Source: Candidatus Uhrbacteria bacterium GW2011_GWC2_41_11 (GTDB taxonomy: Bacteria; Patescibacteriota; Patescibacteriia; UBA9934; GWF2-40-263). Taken from it: a stretch of 47,146 nt of DNA. Of the stretch, positions 19,404-29,744 are shown in pieces. Every line of letters starts with the position of its first letter. The stretch's first letter is position 1. The translations under genes and the position numbers were made by a program. Below the pieces are notes generated by a model that was given only the letters and a program-made list of their open reading frames with translations, was not told where the DNA came from and did not search any database. The stretch spans positions 1 to 47,146 of the forward strand of contig LCAH01000005.1 in NCBI GenBank assembly GCA_000996355.1. The letters are read 5' to 3'.

Positions 19404-20828
19404 TTAAGAAACGGGATGTGCGTCTGCAGCAGCCATAGCCACCGCTTCAGAAAATGTCGGAAATGCATGAATCATATTGGCAAGATTATCAACAGATGCT
19501 TCCACGTGCATAGCTAAAGCAATCTCATGAATCACTTCACCTGCAGCTTCCCCAACCACGTGACCTCCCAAAATTTTTCGCGTTTTTCCATGAACAATTA
19601 TTTTTACAAAACCTGAACGGACTGATTCTGGAATAGAGTGATCCGATCCACTTGTATTGGCTTTTCCAACGAATACATGTTTGTAATTTTTTTGAGCTTC
19701 TTTTTCTGTAAACCCAACCGAAGCAACTTCCGGATGAGTAAATGTCACGCGCGGAATGACATCAGTGTCCATTTCCAAAAATCCGCTGCGTTTACGCAAC
19801 ACATTTCTGGCAGCATTTGTTCCCGCAATAAATCCTTCACGGGAAGCAACATGGGTAAACAAATAGGAACTTGAAACATCTCCTGCAGCAAAAATATTTT
19901 TTATTGATGTATGTTGTTCTGCATCAACAGAAAAATGTCCATGTACATCAAGAGACAAACCTATATTTTCAACATGAAGTGATTCAAGAGCTGGCTGTTT
20001 TCCAGCTGCAAGAAAAATTTGTTTGACCGCAACGGTTTGTGTTTCTGTTCCGTGACAAACCTCTAACCCATACACCCCTCCACGTGCAGCCCATACACGA
20101 TTTATCGTTGCATGAGTCAATACTTCCACATCACGTGATTCCAGAGTCTCTTGAACTATTTGTGAAATTTCTTCATCTTCACGATGAAGAAGAACAGGGG
20201 CAGATTGAATAAGAACCACGCGACTGCCAAGCGAAGAAAAAAACGTCGCAAACTCACACCCGACCGGACCTCCGCCAATAATCGCAATCGCACTGGGAAG
20301 TTCCGACAAAGAAAGAACATCTTTGTATGTCAGATAAGGAATATCTATAAGACCAGGAATTAGTGGAACAAATGGGACACTTCCCGAGGCAATAACAAAT
20401 GCTTTTGCTTTGATAACTCGCACTCCTTGAGACGTTTTTATCTCAATAGTTTGTGCATCCACAAAAGAAGCAGAACCAAATTCCAAATGGATATGTAATC
20501 GGTTTGCCATTTCAAGATATCGATCTCCTATTTTTCCTCCTCCTGTGATTGATTCGACCACTTTTTTTTGATAGGCAAGAATCTGCGGAAAAGAAAAACT
20601 TGAACCGGAAACCTGTAGTCCAAAATCACGTACATTTCGTACGTTTCTCCAAACGTCTGCCACTTTCAACAATGCTTTACTTGGAACACATGCGGAGTTT
20701 GGACATTCCCCGCCTAATTTTCCGGATTCAACAAGACACACAGATACACCTTGTTTTCGTGCTGCCTCTGCTGCCGCAAAACCAGCAGAACCGGCTCCAA
20801 TCACGATTACATCGTACGAAGAAGACAT
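19404..20828 (-). CDS. FAD-dependent pyridine nucleotide-disulfide oxidoreductase (dihydrolipoamide dehydrogenase/mercuric reductase-like)
   Basis: VIVIGAGSAGFAAAEAARKQG, GGECPNSACVPSKALL redox motif, IAIIGGGPVGCEFATFFSSLG, NIFAAGDV. Confidence 0.9.
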   Translation of the reverse strand: MSSSYDVIVIGAGSAGFAAAEAARKQGVSVCLVESGKLGGECPNSACVPSKALLKVADVWRNVRNVRDFGLQVSGSSFSFPQILAYQKKVVESITGGGKIGDRYLEMANRLHIHLEFGSASFVDAQTIEIKTSQGVRVIKAKAFVIASGSVPFVPLIPGLIDIPYLTYKDVLSLSELPSAIAIIGGGPVGCEFATFFSSLGSRVVLIQSAPVLLHREDEEISQIVQETLESRDVEVLTHATINRVWAARGGVYGLEVCHGTETQTVAVKQIFLAAGKQPALESLHVENIGLSLDVHGHFSVDAEQHTSIKNIFAAGDVSSSYLFTHVASREGFIAGTNAARNVLRKRSGFLEMDTDVIPRVTFTHPEVASVGFTEKEAQKNYKHVFVGKANTSGSDHSIPESVRSGFVKIIVHGKTRKILGGHVVGEAAGEVIHEIALAMHVEASVDNLANMIHAFPTFSEAVAMAAADAHPVS

Positions 20829-20844
20829 ACGCTACTCTATTTAG

Positions 20845-21861
20845 CTATTGACCAAAATTGGATTCGATTTCTTTTTTTCCCGCTTCCCAAAGTTCTGAAT
20901 TTCCCTGTTGTTTTTCTGCAAACCACCATTCCACTCCCCAAAGATAGACTTCCGAAAATTCGGCACGAGATGCAAAACGCATATTTTGTTCCAATTGATG
21001 CGAATCAAATGCTTGTCTTTTTTCCTCTCGACTCATTTCACTCAACGGTTTGCGAAGCCATGGTTCAACCTGAAGCTCAGAAATAAATGTCTGACGTCCA
21101 AATAAATGAAGAATCATTGCTCGAATACGATAAAAGTCTGTCACAGCTGCATACAACCCATATCCATACCAGGAATTCCATGTGACTCGATACATGGAAA
21201 TACCCAACATGTTTACCGAAATTGCAGGCGGAATCCACGGTTCCAATTCTCCACTCACGGTCACAACCAACGGACGATAATCCAAATTTTCTACAAGACG
21301 CACTTCTTTTTGAAAAAGAGCGAAATCCGGTTCCGGACAAATACCAAAGGGAAAAAAAGGTTCATTTTCCACTTGCCAACGTTCAACAACAGATCGTTTC
21401 TGATATCGTTTTACCGTGGTCTCAATCGTATTCAATAATGCGTGCTGCGCTTGAGATGATTCCATGCGTTCCGCCCAATCTGGAATAAAACATTCGGGCC
21501 AACGCGGAACTTTGCGCCCAGTCACCAAAGTCACTTTGACTCCCCGTTTTTCCGCTTCATCCAACATCCAATCAATGGATTTCCAATCATAGACTCCTTG
21601 TTTTATTTCAACTTCGGACCAATAAACGGGAATACGTAATTTTTGAATATGTAATTCATCTAAAACAGCAATGTAAGTTTCCCGCCAATCAAGACCAAGT
21701 TGCTCTGCATACAAAGAACTGAATGTCGCTCCCCAAATAGGACGTATCGAAACACTTGAAAACCAAAAAATTCTTGCGGCAGCAAAGAAAAAAACAATCA
21801 ACGCCGTAAAAAAAAGAAAAAAACGTATTCCATGATCCAGAGAGCGTTTGGGAAGAACCAT
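20845..21861 (-). CDS. Membrane-anchored TIM-barrel glycoside hydrolase-like protein (clan GH-A type)
   Basis: LRIPVYWSEVEIKQGVYDWKSIDWMLDEAEKRGVKVTLV, WQVENEPFFPFG (candidate acid/base Glu), QTFISELQVEPW (candidate nucleophile Glu). Start MVLPKRSLDHG at 21861 abuts the upstream stop. Confidence 0.7.
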   Translation of the reverse strand: MVLPKRSLDHGIRFFLFFTALIVFFFAAARIFWFSSVSIRPIWGATFSSLYAEQLGLDWRETYIAVLDELHIQKLRIPVYWSEVEIKQGVYDWKSIDWMLDEAEKRGVKVTLVTGRKVPRWPECFIPDWAERMESSQAQHALLNTIETTVKRYQKRSVVERWQVENEPFFPFGICPEPDFALFQKEVRLVENLDYRPLVVTVSGELEPWIPPAISVNMLGISMYRVTWNSWYGYGLYAAVTDFYRIRAMILHLFGRQTFISELQVEPWLRKPLSEMSREEKRQAFDSHQLEQNMRFASRAEFSEVYLWGVEWWFAEKQQGNSELWEAGKKEIESNFGQ

Positions 21862-21868
21862 AGAGATA

Positions 21869-23437
21869 TCAGATTTCTTCCCGTTTTTCTCGCAAAAAAG
21901 CAAACCACCCTTCAATCAGACGAATCGCAGATTTAAACGGCGCTTCAATAATAAAATCAAAAAAGAAAAGAAAAATATTAATGCGCGGAGCACGCATACT
22001 CACCCATCGTCCGAGACGTACGATCGGAAGAAGAAAAAGATCAAATAAAATACTCCATATATTTGTTCCTGTCTCAAACATCACGAGTTCACGGCGACTT
22101 CCGCGAATTTTCAATCCAAAAAATGTGACAAGACTCAAGAAAAAAAGAAAAAAGGTAATCGAAAGCGCATTAAAATGAAATTCTTTTAACACACGAATAA
22201 TGACACTCACCGAGACAATAAACATGACCCCGTATAACACATCAAAAATGGTACGAGGTACTCCTTTTGCCCATCGTCGAACAGGAGAAAAACGCAGTTT
22301 TACAGGCTCATCCATTCCGACGATTGATCGAAGAGCCGCATAAACGACAACGGTATTTTTTTGTTCCGGAATACGAACAGTCAATCCGATCATTCCGAGC
22401 AAAAGAGGATGAAAAATAATATTCGTAGCTAACGGATAAAAATTCGTTGTTTTGGCTACCGCAAAATCGTATGGAAGTTCAATGATGAGCGCCAAAACGG
22501 TCTTGGTAAAAAAAAGAAATGCAACTGCACGCAAAACACTTCGACGGATTTTTGTCTGAAAACGATCATAACGAGCGGTACAAGCAATCGTTATTTCTTT
22601 TTGAAAATGCTTGGAATCTGCAAGAAGATCTTCAAACTGAAAGGCATGTTTTGTCACCAAATCTCCCAAAATATGATAAGCGACCGCTTGACGCTGAATC
22701 AGTCGAAATAATCGATGTGCGGCTGGATGATGAATCTGACGTTCCACTGCTTCCATGATATCTGACAAATGACCAGCGACTGTTTCTCTCACTTTCTCAT
22801 CTGGAGATTTAACCCATTCTGGGTAATACAATGTAAACAATCGAAAACGAAGCGTGGCTACATTGGATTTCATGATTGCTCGATGAACAGCCAAATACAG
22901 CTGCAAATCATGATCTTCTGATTTTACAGAATGGGCTGCCCATTCCAAACGAAATTTCAAATCTTGATAACAAAAACTTGCCAACGACTCTTCAACAAGA
23001 GGCGGGCATAATTGATATTCCAATTCAGCAGACAAAAGGTCAAATAACCAAGCTATTGTTCGCGCTCGACCACGTCCCAGGTCTTCTGCACGCAAAAAAA
23101 GCGGCTGATATTTATGGAGGGTGCAAGAAATATCTCCAATAGCCGTCACAGGAATACCTTTATTCGGCAAATAACGAGCCCAAATCAATTCGTGCAACAA
23201 ATCCGCTCCAAGACGTTCCCATGATTCCTCCCCCCAGCGACGTTTCAAAATGCGACGAATGGCATTGCGACGCAACAAATGTTCTTCATCGTACTCTAAC
23301 GAATTGCGAATCGTTTCATAAAACGCCGCGGCCGCAGAAACCGTTTCACTCAAGGTGATCATTTCTCCCTCTGATGGCTTGGATTGTTGTGTACGCTGAA
23401 CTGTTGAAATAAGCGCTTGAAGAAATCGATCATTCAT
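21869..23437 (-). CDS. Hypothetical membrane protein
   Basis: 522-aa open frame with several hydrophobic segments in the C-terminal half. Confidence 0.75.
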   Translation of the reverse strand: MNDRFLQALISTVQRTQQSKPSEGEMITLSETVSAAAAFYETIRNSLEYDEEHLLRRNAIRRILKRRWGEESWERLGADLLHELIWARYLPNKGIPVTAIGDISCTLHKYQPLFLRAEDLGRGRARTIAWLFDLLSAELEYQLCPPLVEESLASFCYQDLKFRLEWAAHSVKSEDHDLQLYLAVHRAIMKSNVATLRFRLFTLYYPEWVKSPDEKVRETVAGHLSDIMEAVERQIHHPAAHRLFRLIQRQAVAYHILGDLVTKHAFQFEDLLADSKHFQKEITIACTARYDRFQTKIRRSVLRAVAFLFFTKTVLALIIELPYDFAVAKTTNFYPLATNIIFHPLLLGMIGLTVRIPEQKNTVVVYAALRSIVGMDEPVKLRFSPVRRWAKGVPRTIFDVLYGVMFIVSVSVIIRVLKEFHFNALSITFFLFFLSLVTFFGLKIRGSRRELVMFETGTNIWSILFDLFLLPIVRLGRWVSMRAPRINIFLFFFDFIIEAPFKSAIRLIEGWFAFLREKREEI

Positions 23438-23504
23438 ATCACTTGAATATTCTACGAAAAAAATCAGGAAAATACCAGGAAAACCTTTCGATATCCTGAT
23501 GATT

Positions 23505-25103
23505 TTAATCCCCTGATTCTAAACAACGTAAAAAAAATCGAACTTTATCAGATTGAGTGTTGATAAAAAGATCATCCGGATTCTTGTGATACATACGACG
23601 AATAGCTCCTCGTATTCGATTTCGAATATCTGCAAAATTTATATCAGAAAAAATTGTCTTCACCATTTCTTCAAAAAAAATCTTTTTTTGAATTCCTAAT
23701 AAACCAGGAGCAAATAAACTAATCATAAACTCCTCTGCAAAAGCCTCAGAAAGATACGTCTTATATTCCTTTGGATTTTCCATTGAAAAAAAACGATGAG
23801 CTTCAGCATATGCGGAAAGATCAGACTTCTCACATGAAATTAAAACAAGATAACGATCAAGCCATTCAAAATTCTTTAAATCTGCCCGCAAAAATGATTC
23901 AAACGCATGACCAACTTCGTGTAAAAGAGTTGTGAGAATGTCCTTGTCTGGATTCAAACCTGAGACAATCCACACATCTGCAGATCCAGTAAAAAATCCA
24001 CGACCCAAAATATCTTGTTTCTTTTTCAAACATATGGAATGAACAAGTCTTTTTAATAAAGGTTCAAGACCTGTTGTTTGAACGAGGTGTTTTGTTTCTT
24101 CGAGACGTCGATCAAGGATTTCTTCGTCCGCAAGAATGGGCACAAATTCACGTTTTTCAAGAGTGGAAAAAAATTCAGGTCCTTTCACAGAAACACGATC
24201 CCAACTTCCACTCAATTCAATGATGGATTTCAATTGATTCTCATCTTTTATAAAAGATGAGAGTTGTTTCTCAGAAAAATTTTGTTCCAAAGCATGAAGA
24301 AAAGAAGGACGCTTAAAAAACAATTTCATAATAGAGTCCGCTACCTTTTCCGATATTTCTTCGGATGGGTAAAAACGTTTTACCCAAGATAAACGAGTTT
24401 GAAGATCAGAATCATTCTCTTTTATTTCGTAAGAATCAATAAGAAACGAATAAACAATTCGTTGTTGTATTGGAGAAAAATGAAAAGAATCTACCAATGT
24501 ATGTATCTCATCTGAACTGAAAAAAAATGTATTTATTCCCTTATCTCCATAAGGAATAACAAGCCAATCTGGATTATAAGAATCTTTTCTCTGTTCAAAC
24601 CATTGTTTAAAATCATTTTCTTGAAATTTTTTAATCAATCTGTCCGAAAAAATGGCTTCAAAAAGTTTAAAATTACATTCTTTTACAAAATCTAACCATT
24701 CTGCTGATTTTATAACTTTTTCATTTCCCTCGAGAACAAAATCATATTTATACATGGGAATAATCTTTTTCAAACCAACGGTCTTAGCCAGACTCAAAAA
24801 AAATAAAAAAGTATATTCTTGTTCACAAAAAAAGGAAATAAGATAAGAAACATTTTCCTGGGATAAATCAAGATATGTTTCTTTTGAACTTATTTCCTCG
24901 ATTTTTTTTATTCTCTGCTTCACTAATTGCCATTTTTCACCACGAACTTCTTGATGAAAAAGTTGTATGCATTCTGTTTTTGAACCTGAAGAAAAGAGAG
25001 AACAAAAAGATGCTGCCACCTGATCTTTTTCTGCTGTACTTTCATTTTTTCCCTCATATTGATTTGGAACATTCCCTCCATATTCCCCTTTTTCTTCAAT
25101 CAT
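23505..25103 (-). CDS. Putative zinc metallopeptidase (gluzincin-like HExxH)
   Basis: TTLLHEVGHAFESFLRADL with downstream YLSEAFAEEFMISLFAPGLL. Confidence 0.65.
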   Translation of the reverse strand: MIEEKGEYGGNVPNQYEGKNESTAEKDQVAASFCSLFSSGSKTECIQLFHQEVRGEKWQLVKQRIKKIEEISSKETYLDLSQENVSYLISFFCEQEYTFLFFLSLAKTVGLKKIIPMYKYDFVLEGNEKVIKSAEWLDFVKECNFKLFEAIFSDRLIKKFQENDFKQWFEQRKDSYNPDWLVIPYGDKGINTFFFSSDEIHTLVDSFHFSPIQQRIVYSFLIDSYEIKENDSDLQTRLSWVKRFYPSEEISEKVADSIMKLFFKRPSFLHALEQNFSEKQLSSFIKDENQLKSIIELSGSWDRVSVKGPEFFSTLEKREFVPILADEEILDRRLEETKHLVQTTGLEPLLKRLVHSICLKKKQDILGRGFFTGSADVWIVSGLNPDKDILTTLLHEVGHAFESFLRADLKNFEWLDRYLVLISCEKSDLSAYAEAHRFFSMENPKEYKTYLSEAFAEEFMISLFAPGLLGIQKKIFFEEMVKTIFSDINFADIRNRIRGAIRRMYHKNPDDLFINTQSDKVRFFLRCLESGD

Positions 25104-25114
25104 ATCTTCTTTAC

Positions 25115-26428
25115 TTAAACAATCAACGGTAGAGTTGGTAACTCACTCTTCACTCCTAACATAATGTCCTCAATACGATACGTTCCATGAGTGGGCGCTT
25201 CAATATACCCACTCCAAGCCATGCGTGCCATTCCCCCAGATCGAATCCAGTCAAAGAGCCACTCATTTGTATATTTTGGATCATTCTGCGGAATACCTCC
25301 CCCCACATATTGCAACCAAAGACGATTAAAATCTTCTTGTGAACCAATAGGAGGAGCAATCACAATCGGAAGACCAAGGCCAGTATAAAAAGAAAGCTCA
25401 CTTGGTTTTGTCCAAAGAATGTCCGTTGTTTTGAGAATTTCTGAGAAACCAGAAAAGTATTCATACCGGGATGTAAATTTTGGAATCTGAACCCAGGTTC
25501 CAAGCTGTTCTCTTAAACCCATCTGTATGGCCGACTCCTTAAAATAGGCAACAATGTCCGGTCTTGGACCAGCAACAAGAATCAAACGCATTTCCTGACG
25601 AATAATATTTCCGTGCAGACTTTCGAGAATTTGTGTTGCTAAATGACGTTGAGCCCCTGCTCCTCCAACCGTATATGTGAGAGTGATAGGTTCGTGAGAA
25701 GGCGGTTCGCACCGATATTGTCCAAGCCCAGCTTGCAGGGTACGTCGATAACGTTCCGCAAAAATCCCTTTCGGATCTAATCGACAGATACGAGCAGCTA
25801 AATCTCTTTTCAATACCTGAGCTTTTGGTCCGCCAATCAATTCTTTTGGCAAGGGAAATCCGGTAAGAAAAATATTTTCTTCTCGGACGCCGTATAATTT
25901 TAACCGTTCCACGACTCGACCATTACTGGCAAAATATTTAATACGTGAACGCTTTGGATCCAGAGGAGCCCAGGTACGACTCACATCTGCATCCGTAGTC
26001 ACACAATAAATTTCTCCGGGATAATCGTAATATTCTGCGGCAAATGCTGGGAGAAAAAAAGTGGTAACAAGTGGAACAGGATGTGTGGCTAAACGTGCAA
26101 CAAGATGACGTCCGAGACCTTGTTTGATGTGATGATAAATCTGCCGCAGTTGAAGATTGGGTTTTGAAAGATCGCGGCGCGGATAAAACTTTGGAATTTC
26201 CTGCCAATGATCAAGGGCCTCAAACAAAAAAGAACCAACAATCGGAACAGGTTTGATGCGGGAAATGGTTTCATACACTTCCCGACTTTGTTTCCAAAGT
26301 TTCCGATCACCTGCAGGAATTCCAGAATAATCATTCGCGGAAAGGACTTGCCCGCCAGACAGATCACGCAACGCATAGGCAGCACGACTGTGACCATATC
26401 CCATGTTTACATCAACCACCCATGCCAA
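25115..26428 (-). CDS. GT-B glycosyltransferase-like protein (processive diacylglycerol glycosyltransferase/MurG-like)
   Basis: VVDVNMGYGHSRAAYALRDL N-terminus, TYTVGGAGAQ, TKPSELSFYTGLGLPIVIAPPIGSQEDFNRLWLQYVGGG. Confidence 0.65.
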   Translation of the reverse strand: MAWVVDVNMGYGHSRAAYALRDLSGGQVLSANDYSGIPAGDRKLWKQSREVYETISRIKPVPIVGSFLFEALDHWQEIPKFYPRRDLSKPNLQLRQIYHHIKQGLGRHLVARLATHPVPLVTTFFLPAFAAEYYDYPGEIYCVTTDADVSRTWAPLDPKRSRIKYFASNGRVVERLKLYGVREENIFLTGFPLPKELIGGPKAQVLKRDLAARICRLDPKGIFAERYRRTLQAGLGQYRCEPPSHEPITLTYTVGGAGAQRHLATQILESLHGNIIRQEMRLILVAGPRPDIVAYFKESAIQMGLREQLGTWVQIPKFTSRYEYFSGFSEILKTTDILWTKPSELSFYTGLGLPIVIAPPIGSQEDFNRLWLQYVGGGIPQNDPKYTNEWLFDWIRSGGMARMAWSGYIEAPTHGTYRIEDIMLGVKSELPTLPLIV

Positions 26429-26477
26429 AACATCTTTGGTTGAAAAAATATGATGATTCGTATGAAAAAAATTACGA

Positions 26478-27227
26478 TTAAAAAAAGGTTCGTTCTTTTG
26501 AGTTTTTTAAAAGGCTAAATGTTTCCTCGGCTGTATCAACCACTGAATACAGTTCCAAATCTTTGGATGCAATTGTTTTATATGTTTCCAACATATACTT
26601 TCGCACCCAAACAAATAACGGATCCCAAAAATCCTTTCCAACACAAATCACTGGAATTCGCTGCGCTTTTCCTGTTTGAATAAGCGTGATCATTTCAAAA
26701 AATTCATCCATGGTTCCAAATCCTCCAGGGAAAAAAACATAGGCCTGTGCGGAAGCAGCAAGCATGACTTTACGCGTGAAAAAATAATGGAATCCCCGAC
26801 CTCGATGCACATACGGATTAATACGCTGTTCTGTTGGAAGCTGAATATTCAGACCGATTGATTCTCCACCTGCCTCAACCGCTCCTTTATTTGCTCCTTC
26901 CATGACACCGGGACCACCTCCTGTAATCACGGTAAATCCGCCTTTTGCAAGTAAACGACCAAGCTTCTCCGCTTCTTTATACCATTTTGTCTCACTCGGA
27001 AATCTTGCAGAACCAAAGATAGTCACCTCACGGGAAGATTCTGAAAGAAACTGAAATCCTTCCACAAATTCGGCCATAATCCGAAAAATACGCCAAGTAA
27101 TATCAGCCATTTTTGGCGGTTCTTTCGGAGAAGAAGTGATCACTTCTGTGTGCGACAAAGGAATACGGCACAAACCTTCCATGTGGTTGGATTTTTTTTT
27201 GGATGAAAATGAAATTTGTTTAGACAT
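26478..27227 (-). CDS. LOG family protein (TIGR00730-type Rossmann fold)
   Basis: VITGGGPGVMEGANKGAVEAGGESIGLNIQLP ... FFTRKVMLAASAQAYVFFPGGFGTMDEFFEMITLIQTGK. Start placed at MSKQISF; ORF track start is further upstream. Confidence 0.9.
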   Translation of the reverse strand: MSKQISFSSKKKSNHMEGLCRIPLSHTEVITSSPKEPPKMADITWRIFRIMAEFVEGFQFLSESSREVTIFGSARFPSETKWYKEAEKLGRLLAKGGFTVITGGGPGVMEGANKGAVEAGGESIGLNIQLPTEQRINPYVHRGRGFHYFFTRKVMLAASAQAYVFFPGGFGTMDEFFEMITLIQTGKAQRIPVICVGKDFWDPLFVWVRKYMLETYKTIASKDLELYSVVDTAEETFSLLKNSKERTFF

Positions 27228-27261
27228 AATCATGAGTATCTTAACATAAACACCACAAGAC

Positions 27262-27295
27262 AAAAAGTCGACCAGCATCATGCGGTCGACTTTTT
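27262..27295 (-). terminator. Rho-independent terminator
   Basis: AAAAAGTCGACC/GGTCGACTTTTT perfect stem. Confidence 0.8.
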
Positions 27296-27330
27296 TCTTT
27301 TCAAAAAAGGACGTGTAATAATCCCCTCTT

Positions 27331-27810
27331 TCAAAACGAAACAAAGTCTTCTTGTGGATGAGACGTAAAAAATCCGGCAGGAACGATAACAGGAGCTTCA
27401 AATTTTCCTGTATGATCCAAAAATAAACCATTCATATCTTCAAGCGGTCTCATTGAGTCAGTTTCTTCTGCAAGAGAAACCAAAGAAGATTTTTCTAAAA
27501 ATTGGATAGATATTTCTTCAGGAACTGTTCCTTCTCCTCCAAAAGAAAGTGTGGTAACCATCACAACAGCAACAACCATTCCTCCCATCAGAAAAGGAAT
27601 ACTTGTCTGAATAACCCTCACCCACACCAATGAAAAAAAAGTTGAATGAGCCGCAAATGGACTATTTAGAAGCGCACGCCGCAATGCATACCGATGTTGC
27701 ACATCCTCTTGGAGTGCCTCTTGTGTCTGAATGCATTCGAGGAGATGTTCAAGATTTGGAGGATGTTGGTATAGCATAAAAATGAGACGTGGGGTGTTTT
27801 TTTTCTTCAT
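27331..27810 (-). CDS. Small single-TM protein, possible anti-sigma factor
   Basis: Overlaps the 3' end of an ECF sigma gene; cytosolic N-terminus followed by one TM (SIPFLMGGMVVAVVMVTTLSF). Confidence 0.6.
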   Translation of the reverse strand: MKKKNTPRLIFMLYQHPPNLEHLLECIQTQEALQEDVQHRYALRRALLNSPFAAHSTFFSLVWVRVIQTSIPFLMGGMVVAVVMVTTLSFGGEGTVPEEISIQFLEKSSLVSLAEETDSMRPLEDMNGLFLDHTGKFEAPVIVPAGFFTSHPQEDFVSF

Positions 27811-28387
27811 CCAAAGACTCTATCTCGGTCATAAGGACATAAAGTTTTTTCACGGCACGATGGATGTGTGATTTTACTGTCGATTCCTTCATGTTCATTG
27901 TTTGAGCAATTTCTGCAAGAGACAATTTGGAAAAATAACGTAAACCCAAAATATTTTGCTGTTTTTGATTGAGTTTTGTTATGTGATATCGTAATTTTTG
28001 CATTTGTTGATTTTCTTCTTCCTGATCTTCTGTTTGTTGATAGGCAACATCTGGACGATACGATTCTTCCGCAGCAATCTCAGGTGATGATTCTAAAAGA
28101 AGGGGAAAAATCTGCACACGATATCGATAATAATTTCCCATTTGAGCAACCGCGATCGCAAAAAGCCAACACACAAACGGTTTCCCCGGACGAGGTTTAT
28201 ATCGGCGAATGTTTTTCAATGCATGAAAAAAAGTTTCACTTGTCAAATCTTTTGCTGTTTCGACATTTCCCGTCCGCCGCAAGAGAAACCCAAAGATCGG
28301 CTGGTAGTATATGTCATACAACCGACCGAATGCCTCTGGGTCATATTGGGCATGAGCTACCACCTCACTTTCTTCTTTATGTTCCAT
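27749..28387 (-). CDS. ECF-type RNA polymerase sigma-70 factor
   Basis: AFGRLYDIYYQPIFGFLLRRTGNVETAKDLTSETFFHALKNI; region 4 LNQKQQNILGLRYFSKLSLAEIAQTMNMKESTVKSHIHRAVKKL. Confidence 0.92.
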   Translation of the reverse strand: MEHKEESEVVAHAQYDPEAFGRLYDIYYQPIFGFLLRRTGNVETAKDLTSETFFHALKNIRRYKPRPGKPFVCWLFAIAVAQMGNYYRYRVQIFPLLLESSPEIAAEESYRPDVAYQQTEDQEEENQQMQKLRYHITKLNQKQQNILGLRYFSKLSLAEIAQTMNMKESTVKSHIHRAVKKLYVLMTEIESLDEEKKHPTSHFYAIPTSSKS

Positions 28388-28394
28388 AAAAAAT

Positions 28395-28437
28395 GGAAGA
28401 CCTCAGAAAATCTTCGTGCATTTTTCAGAGGTCTTCC
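28395..28437 (-). terminator. Possible terminator downstream of the PEBP gene
   Basis: GGAAGACCTC/GAGGTCTTCC stem followed on the minus strand by ATTTTTT. Confidence 0.5.
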
Positions 28438-28519
28438 AAAAATAAAACTTGGCGACCTTTTCTATGAAGTTTATCGTTCAAAGTCAAAAAAAGTTGCACC
28501 TCTTTTTTTTATAGAAAAA

Positions 28520-28960
28520 TCACTTGCGTCGATATTTCCCTATAAGTTCCGCTTTTGCAATCACATTCGGTTCAATCAAAGCAAAAAAATGTTCCGCATT
28601 CACTCCTTCCACTCGCTCCATATTCAATCCGTAAAGAGTAAAAACATATCGATGTGTCCCTTTTGACGGACACGGTCCCCCATACCCACGTTTTCCAAAA
28701 TCATTTGCAAGTTCCTCTCCACCTGTCCGACCTCCTTGTGCCACCTCTCGAACAGACACCGGAATATTCACCACAAACCAATGGATAAACTGACCGGATG
28801 GAGAATCCGGATCCATACAAGACAATGCAAAACTTTTTACTCCTTCGGGGACATCTCCCCATTCTAAATGAGGCGCCACATCTGCCCCATCACAGGTATG
28901 AAGCACGGGAATAGAACCGTTTGGTTTGAAATCAACACTTTGAAGAAACATAACAATCAA
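28520..28960 (-). CDS. YbhB/YbcL family phosphatidylethanolamine-binding-like protein
   Basis: LHTCDGADVAPHLEWGDVPEGVKSFALSCMDPDSPSGQFIHWFVVNIP, GGPCPSKGTHRYVFTLYGL. Confidence 0.92.
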   Translation of the reverse strand: MIVMFLQSVDFKPNGSIPVLHTCDGADVAPHLEWGDVPEGVKSFALSCMDPDSPSGQFIHWFVVNIPVSVREVAQGGRTGGEELANDFGKRGYGGPCPSKGTHRYVFTLYGLNMERVEGVNAEHFFALIEPNVIAKAELIGKYRRK

Positions 28961-29604
28961 TGCATTTTTGCTTTTTTCTCTTCATGACGTGTTTTTAACT
29001 GAGAGAGAAATATCTCATCTTCCTCCAAAAATGATTGAATCTTTTTCACACAAAATTTAGATTCTTCTGATTTTTCAAGCCAATCAAAACAATGAGTACG
29101 AACATCTGCATTTCCCCGTAAAAAATCCGTCAATTTCTTTCCATATTTTTCTTCCCATTCATCAACAAATTCCTTTGTGGGAGGTTCCGATACCCACCCA
29201 TATCTTGCAGAGACATAGGCAAATATGACTTTTTTTTCCTTAAGGAATTCTGCAATTTTTTCAACAGAATCTTGTAATTCTTCGTGCATGGCATCCAAAA
29301 ATGGCTTAAGAATTTTTCGATCAAATGTTGATTTTAATATTTCGGAAGGATTCAAGGCAAAACGATCTGCATTCTTCTGATAAAATTCACGAGCGCGGGA
29401 ACCATAATTTTCTGCCCAAATCTGCAAAACAATATTCAGATCATCCATAAAATTTGCAACAAGACGCCCTGCATCTATTGCTTGAATCTTCCCAAACACA
29501 ACAAGACGATCCGCTTCTCTTTTCTCTCCGGGTGTAAGAATCAATGGTTCTTGTTTCGCTCTAATAAAATCATCAATTCCTTCGTGAGGCATGTCATTCA
29601 TCAT
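28957..29604 (-). CDS. Hypothetical protein, translationally coupled (4-nt overlap) to the PEBP gene
   Basis: 215-aa open frame, ATGA overlap. Confidence 0.7.
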   Translation of the reverse strand: MMNDMPHEGIDDFIRAKQEPLILTPGEKREADRLVVFGKIQAIDAGRLVANFMDDLNIVLQIWAENYGSRAREFYQKNADRFALNPSEILKSTFDRKILKPFLDAMHEELQDSVEKIAEFLKEKKVIFAYVSARYGWVSEPPTKEFVDEWEEKYGKKLTDFLRGNADVRTHCFDWLEKSEESKFCVKKIQSFLEEDEIFLSQLKTRHEEKKAKMH

Positions 29605-29668
29605 ATAAATAAAACTTTTTTCTTATTGTAATGAAAAACATATTCCTTGTCCAAAATGTCTTTTTCTC

Positions 29669-29696
29669 TTGACAAAAACCAAAAATGTTCTAGGAT
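29669..29696 (+). promoter_or_regulatory. Promoter for the 29745 gene
   Basis: TTGACA-N16-TAGGAT. Confidence 0.6.
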
Positions 29697-29744
29697 TTAA
29701 AAAGATCTTTTTTGTTCTTTTTCTTTCGACGAAAGGAGAGATAC

